Below the pieces are notes generated by a model. That model did no database searches and was not told where the DNA came from. It saw only the letters and a program-made list of their open reading frames with translations. The position numbers and the translations under genes were made by a program. This document shows, piece after piece, positions 32,358-40,520 of a DNA stretch of 43,018 nt. The DNA is from Nitriliruptoraceae bacterium (GTDB taxonomy: Bacteria; Actinomycetota; Nitriliruptoria; Nitriliruptorales; Nitriliruptoraceae): assembly GCA_020832455.1 (NCBI GenBank), contig JAFIEQ010000018.1, positions 1 to 43,018 of the forward strand. The letters run 5' to 3'. How positions within the stretch are numbered: the first letter of the stretch is position 1; each line of letters begins with the position of its first letter.

Positions 32358-32386
32358 TTGACGAAACCTGTACAGCATGTCACGCT
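32358..32386 (+). promoter_or_regulatory. Candidate promoter for the sigma factor gene
   Basis: TTGACG and CACGCT are separated by 17 bases. The spacer contains repeat copy 3. Transcription would start near 32393, upstream of the ATG at 32476. Confidence 0.4.
32363..32380. promoter_or_regulatory. Degenerate palindrome, repeat copy 3
   Basis: GAAACCTGTACAGCATGT matches copy 1 at 12 of 18 positions and falls inside the spacer of the candidate promoter. Confidence 0.35.
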
Positions 32387-32475
32387 TCTCCCACCGGCGA
32401 CACACCACGACGTCCCAGGTGGACGCTGCGGCCGGCGAACCACCGCCCACGCACCACGAGACGACGGAGCATCAG

Positions 32476-33078
32476 ATGGCCATCGCGGAAGTCCACACCA
32501 CGGACCTCGTGACCCCCCTCCTCGACCGCGGGACCGCGACGAGCGAGGAACTGCTGGTCGCGGTCGGGACCGGTGACGAGCAGGCGTTCCAGGTCCTCTA
32601 CGACCGGGTCACCCCCCAGGTGCTGGGGGTCTCGCTGCGGGTCCTGCGCGACCGTGCGCTGGCGGAGGAGGTGAGCCAGGAGGTCCTGGTCGAGGTCTGG
32701 AAGAAGGCCGACCGGTTCGACCCCGAGCGTGGCACCGCGTCCGGCTGGATCACCACGCTGGCCCACCGCCGGGCGGTCGACCGGGTGCGCAGCGAGCAGG
32801 CCAGCCGCGACCGCGACGACCGGGTCTCGCGTCGCGACGAGCCCCGCGCCTTCGACGCCGTCGCCGATGAGGTCCAGGTCAACCTCGACCACTGGCAGGT
32901 GCGCCAGGCGCTGTCGATGCTGACCGACCGGCAGCGTGAGGCGATCGAACTGGCCTACTTCGCCGGCCACACCTACCGCGACGTCGCCAAGGTCCTCGGC
33001 ATCCCCGAGGGGACCGCGAAGTCCCGACTGCGCGACGGGCTGCTGCGCCTGCGTCAGAACCTCGAGGACCTGGTCTGA
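32476..33078 (+). CDS. sigK: ECF RNA polymerase sigma factor, SigK-like
   Basis: The ATG at 32476 has GGAG about 6 bases upstream and gives a 200-residue protein that starts just before the sigma domain; the ORF-track ATG at 32377 overlaps the candidate promoter. Region 2 is clear (AFQVLYDRVTPQVLGVSLRV, EEVSQEVLVEVWKKADRFDP, ASGWITTLAHRRAVDRVRS) and region 4 follows (LTDRQREAIELAYFAGHTYRDVAKVLGIPEGTAKSRLRDGLLRLR). These match the SigK/SigL group. Those sigma factors are usually held by a membrane anti-sigma factor (RskA-type) encoded next door; none is present here, and a strong terminator follows the gene. Repeated palindromes upstream suggest control by a separate DNA-binding protein. Confidence 0.92.
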   Translation: MAIAEVHTTDLVTPLLDRGTATSEELLVAVGTGDEQAFQVLYDRVTPQVLGVSLRVLRDRALAEEVSQEVLVEVWKKADRFDPERGTASGWITTLAHRRAVDRVRSEQASRDRDDRVSRRDEPRAFDAVADEVQVNLDHWQVRQALSMLTDRQREAIELAYFAGHTYRDVAKVLGIPEGTAKSRLRDGLLRLRQNLEDLV

Positions 33079-33160
33079 GCGACCCTCCACCTGCCGCACG
33101 GCGTCCTCCGCACCGCCGCCGCGGCACCGACCCGCCGTCCCCCCCGGTCGTGGTCACCTC

Positions 33161-33197
33161 CGGAACCCTCCCGCGTCCCTGCAGCGGGAGGGTTCCG
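33161..33197 (+). terminator. Strong hairpin after the sigma factor gene
   Basis: 14-base arms CGGAACCCTCCCGC and GCGGGAGGGTTCCG pair perfectly around a 9-base loop, 82 bases after the stop. It has the longest uninterrupted stem with a true loop in the window. Confidence 0.8.
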
Positions 33198-33346
33198 TCG
33201 TGTGCGGACGATCACGGCCCGGCGGGACCTGCGAGCCGCCGACGGGCGCGGGATCCGGGCGCTCGTCGCCCACCCCGTGGTCGGCGGTGGACCACAACGG
33301 GTGGCGTGCCCGCGCGTTCGCCGACCACCACCGGTAGGGGGAGGGG

Positions 33347-33375
33347 TTGACCGAGGGCACCGGGTGCGTAAGAAT
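33347..33375 (+). promoter_or_regulatory. Candidate whiB promoter
   Basis: TTGACC and AAGAAT are separated by 17 bases; TAAGAA with a 16-base spacer also fits. It is the best standard promoter in the window. The expected mRNA leader is about 37 bases. Confidence 0.55.
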
Positions 33376-33418
33376 GACGCCCGTGTAGTTCCAGCGTTGT
33401 CGAACCCGAGGAGTCGGC

Positions 33419-33685
33419 GTGGGTCTCATCACCGAGCTGACGGCCAAGCTCGCGTTCGATGCAGACGACCGCACCTGGATGCTCGAGGCGAAGTGCCTCG
33501 ACGCCGATCCGGAGGCGTTCTTCCCGGAGAAGGGCGGCTCGACCCGCGAGGCCAAGCGCATCTGCTCGGCCTGCCCGGTCCGGGTCGACTGCCTCGACCA
33601 CGCGCTCGATCACGACGAGCGCTTCGGGATCTGGGGCGGGCTCTCCGAGCGCGAGCGACGTCGCGCCAAGCGCCTGTCGGCCTGA
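33419..33685 (+). CDS. WhiB-family transcriptional regulator
   Basis: The 88-residue protein has the four cluster-binding cysteines C26, C49, C52 and C58 (AKCLDAD, then CSACPVRVDC) and the WhiB turn GIWGGLSERERRRAKR. WhiB proteins bind a [4Fe-4S] cluster and act with the primary sigma factor. The GTG start at 33419 has GAGGAG about 6 bases upstream. Position beside manB, DUF3499 and F420 genes matches whiB2 (Rv3260c) of M. tuberculosis and whmD of Streptomyces, which control septation; that role is inferred from synteny. It has its own promoter and a likely terminator at 33717. Confidence 0.94.
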   Translation: MGLITELTAKLAFDADDRTWMLEAKCLDADPEAFFPEKGGSTREAKRICSACPVRVDCLDHALDHDERFGIWGGLSERERRRAKRLSA

Positions 33686-33716
33686 CCCGCTCGGGGCGCC
33701 CCCCGGCCCCGTCCGA

Positions 33717-33735
33717 CCGTCCCCCCGCCGGACGG
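33717..33735 (+). terminator. Hairpin after whiB
   Basis: CCGTCC and GGACGG flank a 7-base C-rich loop, 31 bases after the whiB stop. Confidence 0.5.
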
Positions 33736-33754
33736 AGGCATCTGGTCCGCGTGC

Positions 33755-33760
33755 TACGTT
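33755..33760 (+). promoter_or_regulatory. Candidate -10 box for the large glycosyltransferase operon
   Basis: TACGTT, about 146 bases before the start at 33907, just past the whiB hairpin. Confidence 0.3.
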
Positions 33761-33906
33761 CGGCGCGCTCCGCGGGACCGTCGTCCCGGTCGGCTGGCGC
33801 CTGCAGCGACCGCCCCCGGACGTGCGCGGCCCGACACCGCTGACCCGTCGGGTTCGCCCGGCCGAACGACCGTGGTGCGATGCTGCACGCCCCGAGGAGT
33901 CCGTCC

Positions 33907-36900
33907 GTGTCCGTCACCGCGCCGTCGACACCGAGCGTGCTCGTGGTCCTGGTCGTCCACGACGGCATCACGTGGCTCCCGCGGACCCTCGACGCGCTGT
34001 TGGAGCAGACCTACGGCCCGGTCGACATCGTGGCGGTCGACAACGCCAGTGAGGACGGGTCGCGCGACCTGCTCCTCGACCGCCTCGGTGAGGATCGCGT
34101 CCACGTCGCCGACCGCGACCTGGGGTTCGGCGCTGCGGTCTCCATGGCCCTCGACGCCCGACCGCTGGACGACGCGCCACTGCTGCTGGTCCTGCACGAC
34201 GATTGCGCGCTCGAGCCGGACGCGCTGGCCCGGATGGTGGAGGCGGTCGAGCACGATCCCCGACTGGCCATCGTCGGGCCGAAGCTGCGCCGTTGGGATG
34301 CGCCCGATCGGCTCGAGTCCGTCGGTTGGACGATCGACGCCTCCGGCCGCGCGGAGACCGGGGTGGACGTCGACGAGCTCGACCAGGGCCAGCACGACGA
34401 GGATCGTCGCGCGCTCTACGTCCCCACGACCGCGATGCTGGTCCGCCGTGAGGTGTTCGAGCAGTTGGGGCGCTTCGACCGGCGCTACCACGTCTTCCGC
34501 GACGATCTGGACCTGTGCTGGCGGGCCTGGATGCAGGGCCACGACGTCGAGACCGTGCCGTCGGCGGTCGGGATCCACGCAGCCGGCGCGGCCAACTACC
34601 TGCGTCTCGGCCAGACGCGCTTCCTGGGGCCGCGGTACTTCGCGGAGCGCAACACCCTGGCGACGCTGCTGAAGAACTACGGCTCGCGTCGGCTGCTGCC
34701 CGTGGTGCTGCTCTACCTCGTCGTCGGCCTGGCAAAGGTCCTGGGCTTCGTGCTGACGCGTCGGTTTTCCGACGCCTACCAGACGGTCCGGGCCTGGCTG
34801 TGGAACGTGGCGCACCTCGGGGAGACCTGGCGCCTTCGACGCCGGGTGCAGCGCGGTCGGATGCGCCAGGATCGTGACCTGCAGGAGCTGTTCGGGCGCA
34901 TCGGCCCCCGGGTCCGTGCCTACGTCGAGGCGATGGCGTCCTGGGTCGCCGGCGGCGACGTCGCCATCGCCCCCGGCGACGACGACCGCGTGCAGCAACG
35001 GCCCGAGCGCCCCAACGCGCTGCGTCGGGGTGCCGGGCTGCTCGTGCGTCGACCGGTCCTGGTCATCGGGCTCGCCCTGCTGGCCGTCGGTATCGCGGGG
35101 ACCTGGCAGCTGTTCCTGCCCGGTGAGCTGCGCGGTGGTGAGCTCGCCCCGTGGCCCGTCTCCTCGGCGGCGTTCCTCGGGGACTACGTGGCGGGCTGGC
35201 ACGAGGCGGGGGCGTTCGGTACCGGGCAGGACCCCTCGCCGGCGCAGGCACTGCTCGGGCTGTTCCAGCTGCTGCTGGGCAACAGCGCCTACCTCGCGTC
35301 GCGCCTGGCCCTGCTGCTGCCCTTCGCGGCCGCCTGGCTGCTGGCGCTGCGGGCCGCACAGGTCTACTCGCGGCGTCGCCTGCCCCGGGTCGTCGCGGCC
35401 ACGGCCTACGTGCTCTCGCCCCCCGCCCTCGCCGCCCTGCTGACCGGTCGTATCGGTGCGCTGGTGACGCTCGCCGTGCTGCCGGGACTCGTCGCCGGGG
35501 GCATCACCCTGGCGCGTCGACGATCCGCCCCCGACCGGGCCTGGCGCGCCGTCGCCGGTGTCGCCCTGCTCGGGGCCGTGGGGGGAGCGTTCGAGCCCCT
35601 GCTCCTGCTGGTCATCGTCGTCGTCGGGGCGATCGTGACCCTGATCGGCCTCGCGTCGACCCGCGACACCGCCTGGCGGGTCGCTCTGGCCTCCCGGGCC
35701 GGGGTGGCCGTGCTCGGTCCCGTGGCGCTCCTCGCCCCGTGGTCCCTGCGGATCCTGGCCGCGGACGGCCCCCTCACCGGCACCGCGACCGAAGCCGCGG
35801 GCGACCCGCTGTGGGCGTGGCTCGTGATGGCACCGTCGCTGGCGGGCTTCCCCGGGATCCTCGCCGGTGCGGGGTTCGTGCTCGCCGGTGTCCTCGGGCT
35901 GCTCCTCGGCGCGCGACGCAGCTTCGGGCTGGCCGCCGCGCTGTGGTCGGCGGCGTTGGCCGGTGCGGTCGGGGCCTGGCTGCTCGACCGGACCCTGGCC
36001 GCGACGTGGGCCGGTCTGCCCCTGCTGATCACCGCCGCGGCCTTCGCGGGGCTGCTCGCCTTCGCGTTCGCGACCGGGGAGGCGCAGCTCGCACGGCACG
36101 ACTTCGGGTGGCGGCAGCTGGCCGCCATCGGGACCGCCGGTGTCGTCGCCGTGTCGATCGGGGTCGTGGTCGCGACCCTGTTCACCGACGACCTGGAGCG
36201 GTACCGCATCGATGACCCGGTCCTGCCGTCGTTCGTGGTCGCGGCGGCGCAGGAGGACGGACCGTTCCGCGTCCTGGCCCTCGCGGACCGGGGCGACGAG
36301 GTGTCGTGGGAGGTCGTGGACGGTCGCGGCCCGACCATGGCCTCGACCGGGGTCCCGGTCCCCGCGGAGGCGCAGGGTGCGCTCGAGGACACGGTCCGTG
36401 ACCTGCTCGCCGGGGTCGACCCGCGCGCCGCGGACCGACTCGGTGCCCTGGGCATCCGCTACGTCCTGGTGCCGGAGGGCGCGCAGAGCGAGGCGTTGGA
36501 CACCGCGCTGCTGGGGCAGATCAGCCTCGATCCCCGGCCGGTGGCCACCGGACGGCTGCTCGCGGTCGAGAGCTGGGTCCCGGCGGCCGCGGTGCTCCCG
36601 ACCGAGGAACTGGCCGCGATCGATCGCCCGGAGGACGTGCGCGACCGGCTCGACATCACCACGCTGCGGGCGGACGGTCCGGGTCGCTTCGTCGGCACCC
36701 TGCCCGTGACCGCCACCATCGTCCTGCCCGATGTCGACGACGGCAGTTGGATCGCGGAACTCTCGCCTCGTGACACCAGCGGCGTCAGCTCCCGGGTGAC
36801 GCCCGAGGAGTCCACGCCGATGCGGTTCGTCGATCTACCGGCGGGCGAGGTCGTGCTCGTGCACGAGGGCGCCGCGGCACGCGGCCTCGCGGTCACCGGG

Positions 36901-37098
36901 CAGTTGCTCGGGGTGCTGCTCGCCATCTCGCTGGCGCTGCGGCCCCCCTCGTTCGCTCGACGTCACGCGCTGGTCGACGAGGTCCCGGTGTCCACAGCGT
37001 CGGGGCCGCCCACCGACCCCGGTGCGCACGAACGTCCCGCCGCATCCTCGTCCCCCTGGAGCAGCGGGACTCGGCCGGACGCCGGAGGTGGCGCATGA
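33907..37098 (+). CDS. Large family 2 glycosyltransferase with multi-helix membrane domain
   Basis: The GTG at 33907 has GAGGAG about 7 bases upstream; the ORF-track ATG at 33880 lies before that site. The 1063-residue protein begins with a GT2 domain (about 8-250): VLVVLVVHDGITWLPRTLDALL, VDNASEDGSRD, the metal-binding LHDDCALEPDA, VPTTAMLVRREVFEQLGRFD and FRDDLDLCWRAW. About twelve membrane helices follow between roughly 265 and 770, then an extracytoplasmic region of about 230 residues, a final helix (LLGVLLAISLAL) and a disordered Pro/Ser tail. A cytoplasmic transferase joined to an integral membrane part suggests polymer or lipid glycosylation coupled to the membrane. It overlaps the DUF5719 gene by ATGA. 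Substrate unknown. Confidence 0.9.
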   Translation: MSVTAPSTPSVLVVLVVHDGITWLPRTLDALLEQTYGPVDIVAVDNASEDGSRDLLLDRLGEDRVHVADRDLGFGAAVSMALDARPLDDAPLLLVLHDDCALEPDALARMVEAVEHDPRLAIVGPKLRRWDAPDRLESVGWTIDASGRAETGVDVDELDQGQHDEDRRALYVPTTAMLVRREVFEQLGRFDRRYHVFRDDLDLCWRAWMQGHDVETVPSAVGIHAAGAANYLRLGQTRFLGPRYFAERNTLATLLKNYGSRRLLPVVLLYLVVGLAKVLGFVLTRRFSDAYQTVRAWLWNVAHLGETWRLRRRVQRGRMRQDRDLQELFGRIGPRVRAYVEAMASWVAGGDVAIAPGDDDRVQQRPERPNALRRGAGLLVRRPVLVIGLALLAVGIAGTWQLFLPGELRGGELAPWPVSSAAFLGDYVAGWHEAGAFGTGQDPSPAQALLGLFQLLLGNSAYLASRLALLLPFAAAWLLALRAAQVYSRRRLPRVVAATAYVLSPPALAALLTGRIGALVTLAVLPGLVAGGITLARRRSAPDRAWRAVAGVALLGAVGGAFEPLLLLVIVVVGAIVTLIGLASTRDTAWRVALASRAGVAVLGPVALLAPWSLRILAADGPLTGTATEAAGDPLWAWLVMAPSLAGFPGILAGAGFVLAGVLGLLLGARRSFGLAAALWSAALAGAVGAWLLDRTLAATWAGLPLLITAAAFAGLLAFAFATGEAQLARHDFGWRQLAAIGTAGVVAVSIGVVVATLFTDDLERYRIDDPVLPSFVVAAAQEDGPFRVLALADRGDEVSWEVVDGRGPTMASTGVPVPAEAQGALEDTVRDLLAGVDPRAADRLGALGIRYVLVPEGAQSEALDTALLGQISLDPRPVATGRLLAVESWVPAAAVLPTEELAAIDRPEDVRDRLDITTLRADGPGRFVGTLPVTATIVLPDVDDGSWIAELSPRDTSGVSSRVTPEESTPMRFVDLPAGEVVLVHEGAAARGLAVTGQLLGVLLAISLALRPPSFARRHALVDEVPVSTASGPPTDPGAHERPAASSSPWSSGTRPDAGGGA

Positions 37099-39029
37099 TC
37101 CGCCGCACCCCGATGACCTTCGGCTTCCTCGGGCTCATCCTCGCCGTCGTGCTCGTGCTCGACCTGGTCGGACCGGCGCCCACCCCGCCCGAGCCGGCGC
37201 CCACCGGGGCCGCGGGTGCTCCGGTGGCCGGGACCCAGGTCTGCGGCGTCGGTGACACCGCGGCGGACGCCGCGTTGGACCTGCTGGTGACGCGCCCCGG
37301 GACCCAGGACGACCCGCCCGCGGCCATCGAGGTCGATGCCATCGACGACGGGAGCTTCGACGCGCTCGACGGCGGCCGCATCTTCGCCGGGGCCCACCGG
37401 TCGATCCGTCCACCTGCGGACGGCGCCACGGAGCGTGCCGCGCTGACCCGCTGGTCGGATGGTCCCGCGGTCACCTGGCGCGAGTGGTCCCTGGCCGCCG
37501 CGGACGGCGTCCCGCCGGCGACCGTGGCCGGTGGGTGCGCGGCGCCCTGGTCCCCGGTCTGGTACGTGCCGGGTCTGCGCACCGACGGGGGCAACGAGGC
37601 GCGTCTGCGTCTGACCAACCCCTACCGCAGTGCCGCGACCGTGGCCATCGGCTTCCCGACCCCGTCTGGGACGGAGGAGCCGCTGGTGCTGCGCAACGTC
37701 ACCGTGCCTGGTCGATCCGTCCGCGAGATCGTCGTCAACGAGACGCTCCCCGAGCGGACCGACCTGGCGGCGGTCGTCGAGGTGCGATCCGGACGCGTGA
37801 GCGTGGAGGGGGTGCAGCTGGCGCGGTCCGCCATCGGCGACGTCGCCGGTGCGAGCCTGCTCGCCGCGGCGCCGCAGGCCCGCGAGGAGTGGACGATCCC
37901 CTGGCTGGCCGACGACGACGAGCGGACCAGCTGGCTGTGGGTCCACAACCCGAGCGAGCGCGCCGCCTCGGTGGAGCTCACGATGCACACGCCGGATGGG
38001 GGCGTGGTCCCCGACGGTCTGGCCGAGGTGACCATCGGGCCGGGCGAACACGCCCGGATCGAGCTCGCTGGCACCCTGCCGGAGGACCTCGAGGCCGTGG
38101 CGCTCACCGCGCGCTCCAACGGGGTGCCGATCGTGCTCTCGGGCTCGACGGTCCTCGCGCCGGATGACGTCGACGCCACCGGGATCGCCGTGCAGCTCGG
38201 GGTCGAACCCGACACCGAGTGGGTCGTCGCCGGGGTCGATGCCGAGCGGCGGCGCGAGCAGCTCCAGCTGGTGAACCCGACCAGCGAGCCGGCGACGGTG
38301 GACGTGCAGCTCTTCGACGGCGCGGAGATCCGGACCCCGGCTGCGCTCCAGGGCCTCCAGATCGCGCCGGGAGCACTCCTCGAGGTGCCGCTCGACGAGG
38401 CGCTGTCCGGGACCGACGAGTGGACCGCGTCGGTACGTGCGGAGACTGGTGCCGTCGTGGTCGGTCGCGTCGGTGAGCGCGGGGACGGCGCGCCGGGCGC
38501 GCCCGTGGGCGCCACGGACCCGGACGACGCCGCCGCCGACGCCGACGCTGCCCCCGACGAGGACGCGGCGACCGACGACGACGCGCCGGACCCGCAGGAC
38601 GAGGACGTCGAGGACGACGGGAACCCGACCGGGGCGGCGGACGACGGGGTCGCGATCCCGGACGACGACGCCCGACGCTTCATCGCCGTTCCCGGCATTC
38701 CGTCCGCAGCCTGGGACACGGCTCCCGCGCAGCTCCGGGCGCGCTCGGAGGGCTTCCTGGTCGACCTGCGCACCCCGGGTGCGGTCGGGTCCGCGCCGGT
38801 GGGGACCGAGGGTGAGCCGTTGCCCCTCGACGCACCGCTGGAGGAGGACGACGACGAGCAGGTCGACCTCGATCCCACCGATCCGTCGGACGCGCCGGGG
38901 GAGCAGCCGCCACTCGAGGACGAGGCGGATGCGGACGACGGTGCCCCGTCGGACGGTGACGCGGCGGACGAGGACGACGACGGACCGGCGTCCGACGCGG
39001 ATGATGGGGACGGTGCGAGCGACGGGTGA
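37095..39029 (+). CDS. DUF5719 family extracytoplasmic protein
   Basis: The ATG at 37095 overlaps the glycosyltransferase stop and has GGAGGTGG upstream. The 644-residue protein has an N-terminal membrane or signal segment (about 7-25) and an extracytoplasmic body made of repeated beta-sandwich-like units: LRLTNPYRSAATVAIGFPTP, LWVHNPSERAASVELTMHTP and LQLVNPTSEPATVDVQLFDG share one pattern and are spaced roughly 100 residues apart. Long Asp-rich stretches occur at about 475-530 and 590-644, likely disordered and highly negative. The function of DUF5719 is unknown. Its coupling to the large glycosyltransferase implies a joint role at the cell surface. Confidence 0.88.
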   Translation: MIRRTPMTFGFLGLILAVVLVLDLVGPAPTPPEPAPTGAAGAPVAGTQVCGVGDTAADAALDLLVTRPGTQDDPPAAIEVDAIDDGSFDALDGGRIFAGAHRSIRPPADGATERAALTRWSDGPAVTWREWSLAAADGVPPATVAGGCAAPWSPVWYVPGLRTDGGNEARLRLTNPYRSAATVAIGFPTPSGTEEPLVLRNVTVPGRSVREIVVNETLPERTDLAAVVEVRSGRVSVEGVQLARSAIGDVAGASLLAAAPQAREEWTIPWLADDDERTSWLWVHNPSERAASVELTMHTPDGGVVPDGLAEVTIGPGEHARIELAGTLPEDLEAVALTARSNGVPIVLSGSTVLAPDDVDATGIAVQLGVEPDTEWVVAGVDAERRREQLQLVNPTSEPATVDVQLFDGAEIRTPAALQGLQIAPGALLEVPLDEALSGTDEWTASVRAETGAVVVGRVGERGDGAPGAPVGATDPDDAAADADAAPDEDAATDDDAPDPQDEDVEDDGNPTGAADDGVAIPDDDARRFIAVPGIPSAAWDTAPAQLRARSEGFLVDLRTPGAVGSAPVGTEGEPLPLDAPLEEDDDEQVDLDPTDPSDAPGEQPPLEDEADADDGAPSDGDAADEDDDGPASDADDGDGASDG

Positions 39030-39069
39030 CCGCGTCGGCAGGGGATGGTGTCGCCGCGCCCGGTCCTGC

Positions 39070-39453
39070 TCAGCGGCCCTCGGGTGGCAGGTCGTCGGGG
39101 TCCCAGCCACCGAGGGCCGAGACCTCCTCGATGAGGACCTCCCGGATCAGTTCCACGAGGTCCTGGCGGTCGACCGCCCGCGCCTCGAGTGGGCGGCGGA
39201 ACAGCACGATGGCCGCCTCCTGGCCAGCGACGTCCGTGGACGTGCTCGCCAGGGGGGTAGGGGCCTCGTCGTCGGGCGGTAGGTCGCGGACCTCCACTCG
39301 GATCGAGCCGAGCGCCTCGCGGATCGGGGCCGGCGATCCGGCGGCCGCGAGCTCCACGAGCTGGCCGAAGCGCCGGGCGCCGGGCCGGAACCCGGCCTCG
39401 GGGCGGCGTCGGCGGTCGGTCGGCGTGCGTCGCCGTCGGGCATGTCGCTCCAT
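39070..39453 (-). CDS. Metallopeptidase-family protein lacking HExxH
   Basis: The 127-residue protein has an Arg-rich start, then a zincin-like family core: FGQLVELAAAGSPAPI, VEVRDLPP, AAIVLFRRPLEARAVDRQDLVELIREVLIEEVSALGGWDPDDL. In full family members the last helix carries HExxH; here it reads IEEVSALG, so zinc binding and protease activity are not expected. As I remember it, the M. tuberculosis homologue Rv3259 at the same place also lacks the motif. The ATG at 39453 has no ribosome-binding site, but TAGCGT ends 6 bases upstream, consistent with a leaderless mRNA. It is convergent with DUF5719 and divergent from DUF3499. Confidence 0.8.
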   Translation of the reverse strand: MERHARRRRTPTDRRRRPEAGFRPGARRFGQLVELAAAGSPAPIREALGSIRVEVRDLPPDDEAPTPLASTSTDVAGQEAAIVLFRRPLEARAVDRQDLVELIREVLIEEVSALGGWDPDDLPPEGR

Positions 39454-39459
39454 GGGGGC

Positions 39460-39465
39460 ACGCTA
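39460..39465 (-). promoter_or_regulatory. -10 box for a leaderless metallopeptidase-family mRNA
   Basis: TAGCGT on the minus strand, then GCCCCC, then ATG. Confidence 0.5.
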
Positions 39466-39589
39466 GCGGTGGCCGGAGCCGTGGTCGGCGCGCGCGAGCC
39501 GCGTGGGCTGAATCACAACACCTGGTTACGGATCATCGCGTTCCCCAAGACGCGGTCGGGGTTGCTTGCCGGATCACACGGGTGTGGTT

Positions 39590-39595
39590 TAGCGT
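39590..39595 (+). promoter_or_regulatory. -10 box for a leaderless DUF3499 mRNA
   Basis: TAGCGT, then GCCCTCC, then the ATG at 39603. TTGCCG lies 18 bases upstream as a possible -35 box. The same hexamer drives the divergent gene. Confidence 0.55.
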
Positions 39596-39602
39596 GCCCT
39601 CC

Positions 39603-40157
39603 ATGGCGACCAGCGATGCGACCGAGCGGACCGATCCCCGTGGAACGGCGGCGCTGCGCGTGGTCGCAGGCCCCGGAACCGAGGGCCGTCGGCGCCCGAC
39701 CCCGGCTCCCGCCCGGGCACGCATGGACGCCGCCCGCGCGGTCCGCGAGTGCGCGCGCCCAGGGTGCCGTGCCTCGGCCCGCGCGACGCTGAGCTTCGCC
39801 TACGCCGGCCGCGTCGCGGTCCTGGCCGGCCTGGCCGATCAGGTGGCGCCACAGACCTACGACCTGTGCGGCACGCACGCCGCGCGCACGACCCCGCCGC
39901 GGGGGTGGGCGCTCGAGGATCGGCGTCCGGTGGAGGAACGGCAGCCGACGCACGCGGCCGACCCGATCGCGGGGCTCGGTGGGGATCGCACGGTCGCGGT
40001 CCTCGCGGAGGCGCTGCGGTCGCGGTCCGGCATCCCGTCCCGCGAGGTGTCCGACGACCCGGTCGCCGCTCCGACGCTCCCCGATCCGGTCGTCGCGCCG
40101 GTGCGTGCGACCGCGGAGACCCGGCCGCCGTTGGCCGCCCGCGAACGACCCTCCTGA
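39603..40157 (+). CDS. DUF3499 family protein
   Basis: The ATG at 39603 sits 7 bases after TAGCGT and has no ribosome-binding site; the ORF-track start is 21 bases earlier. The 184-residue protein has the DUF3499 core at about 45-105: ECARPGCRASARATLSFAYAGRVAVLAGLADQVAPQTYDLCGTHAARTTPPRGW (shown here joined only as the family pattern C-x4-C, YDLCxxH, PRGW). The paired Cys and the Cys/His likely bind zinc. The N-terminal 40 and C-terminal 60 residues look disordered. It matches Rv3258c beside whiB2 and manB; the function of the family is not known. Confidence 0.85.
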   Translation: MATSDATERTDPRGTAALRVVAGPGTEGRRRPTPAPARARMDAARAVRECARPGCRASARATLSFAYAGRVAVLAGLADQVAPQTYDLCGTHAARTTPPRGWALEDRRPVEERQPTHAADPIAGLGGDRTVAVLAEALRSRSGIPSREVSDDPVAAPTLPDPVVAPVRATAETRPPLAARERPS

Positions 40158-40520
40158 GCCTGGCCGGGTCGGTGGCCCCAGCCGGTCACGACCTGCCGGG
40201 TCCCGGGGCGAGGGGGGCGCCGACCCACGCCTGCGTCGGCCGACCCTGGCGCCGTCGCCCGCTGGTCCGTGCCACCGCGCCCGCCGAGCCCCGATCGCTC
40301 CCGGACCCCGTCCGGGCTCCGTCAGGCACACGAGGCCTGTCCACCCTGGACGGTGGCAGATGTTGTTTCTTGGGGTCGGTCTGTCACCTAAGATGCCGCC
40401 AGTCCTGCCCGCAGCGATCCCCGCAGGCTCCCGCCCGGGGACGACGCGGGCGCCCGGCGTGCCACCGCGGCGGTTCCCGACGACCGGCGACCGGCTGGTG
40501 CCACCTCGACAGGAGGATCC
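40158..40520. other. 363-bp intergenic region before DUF6788
   Basis: No credible gene. Near its right half are a short inverted repeat CCACC/GGTGG (40341-40356), the sequence TCCACCCTGGACG that resembles the kinase/ABC motif, and a -10 box at 40389. The rest is GC-rich and featureless to me. Confidence 0.6.
40389..40394 (+). promoter_or_regulatory. Candidate -10 box for the DUF6788-manB operon
   Basis: TAAGAT in an unusually AT-rich patch (TGTTGTTTCTTGGGG just upstream). No well-spaced -35 box is certain. The leader would be about 120 bases. Confidence 0.45.

Larger units (their letters stand above)
32077..32475. other. 399-bp intergenic region rich in inverted repeats
   Basis: No coding frame here looks real. 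It holds three related copies of a palindrome (32174, 32328, 32363), a perfect 10-bp-stem hairpin (32264) and a candidate promoter (32358). It ends at the sigma factor gene. Confidence 0.7.
33079..33418. other. 340-bp intergenic region
   Basis: Contains the sigma factor terminator (33161-33197) and the whiB promoter (33347-33375). The part between them shows no credible coding frame or other structure. Confidence 0.7.

Noticed and set aside
33754-36099. Minus-strand ORF of 781 residues
   Set aside because: It is rich in Gln, Arg and Gly and is the shadow of the large glycosyltransferase.
36963-39110. Minus-strand ORF of 715 residues
   Set aside because: It is the antisense of the DUF5719 gene; its odd composition mirrors the Asp-rich codons.
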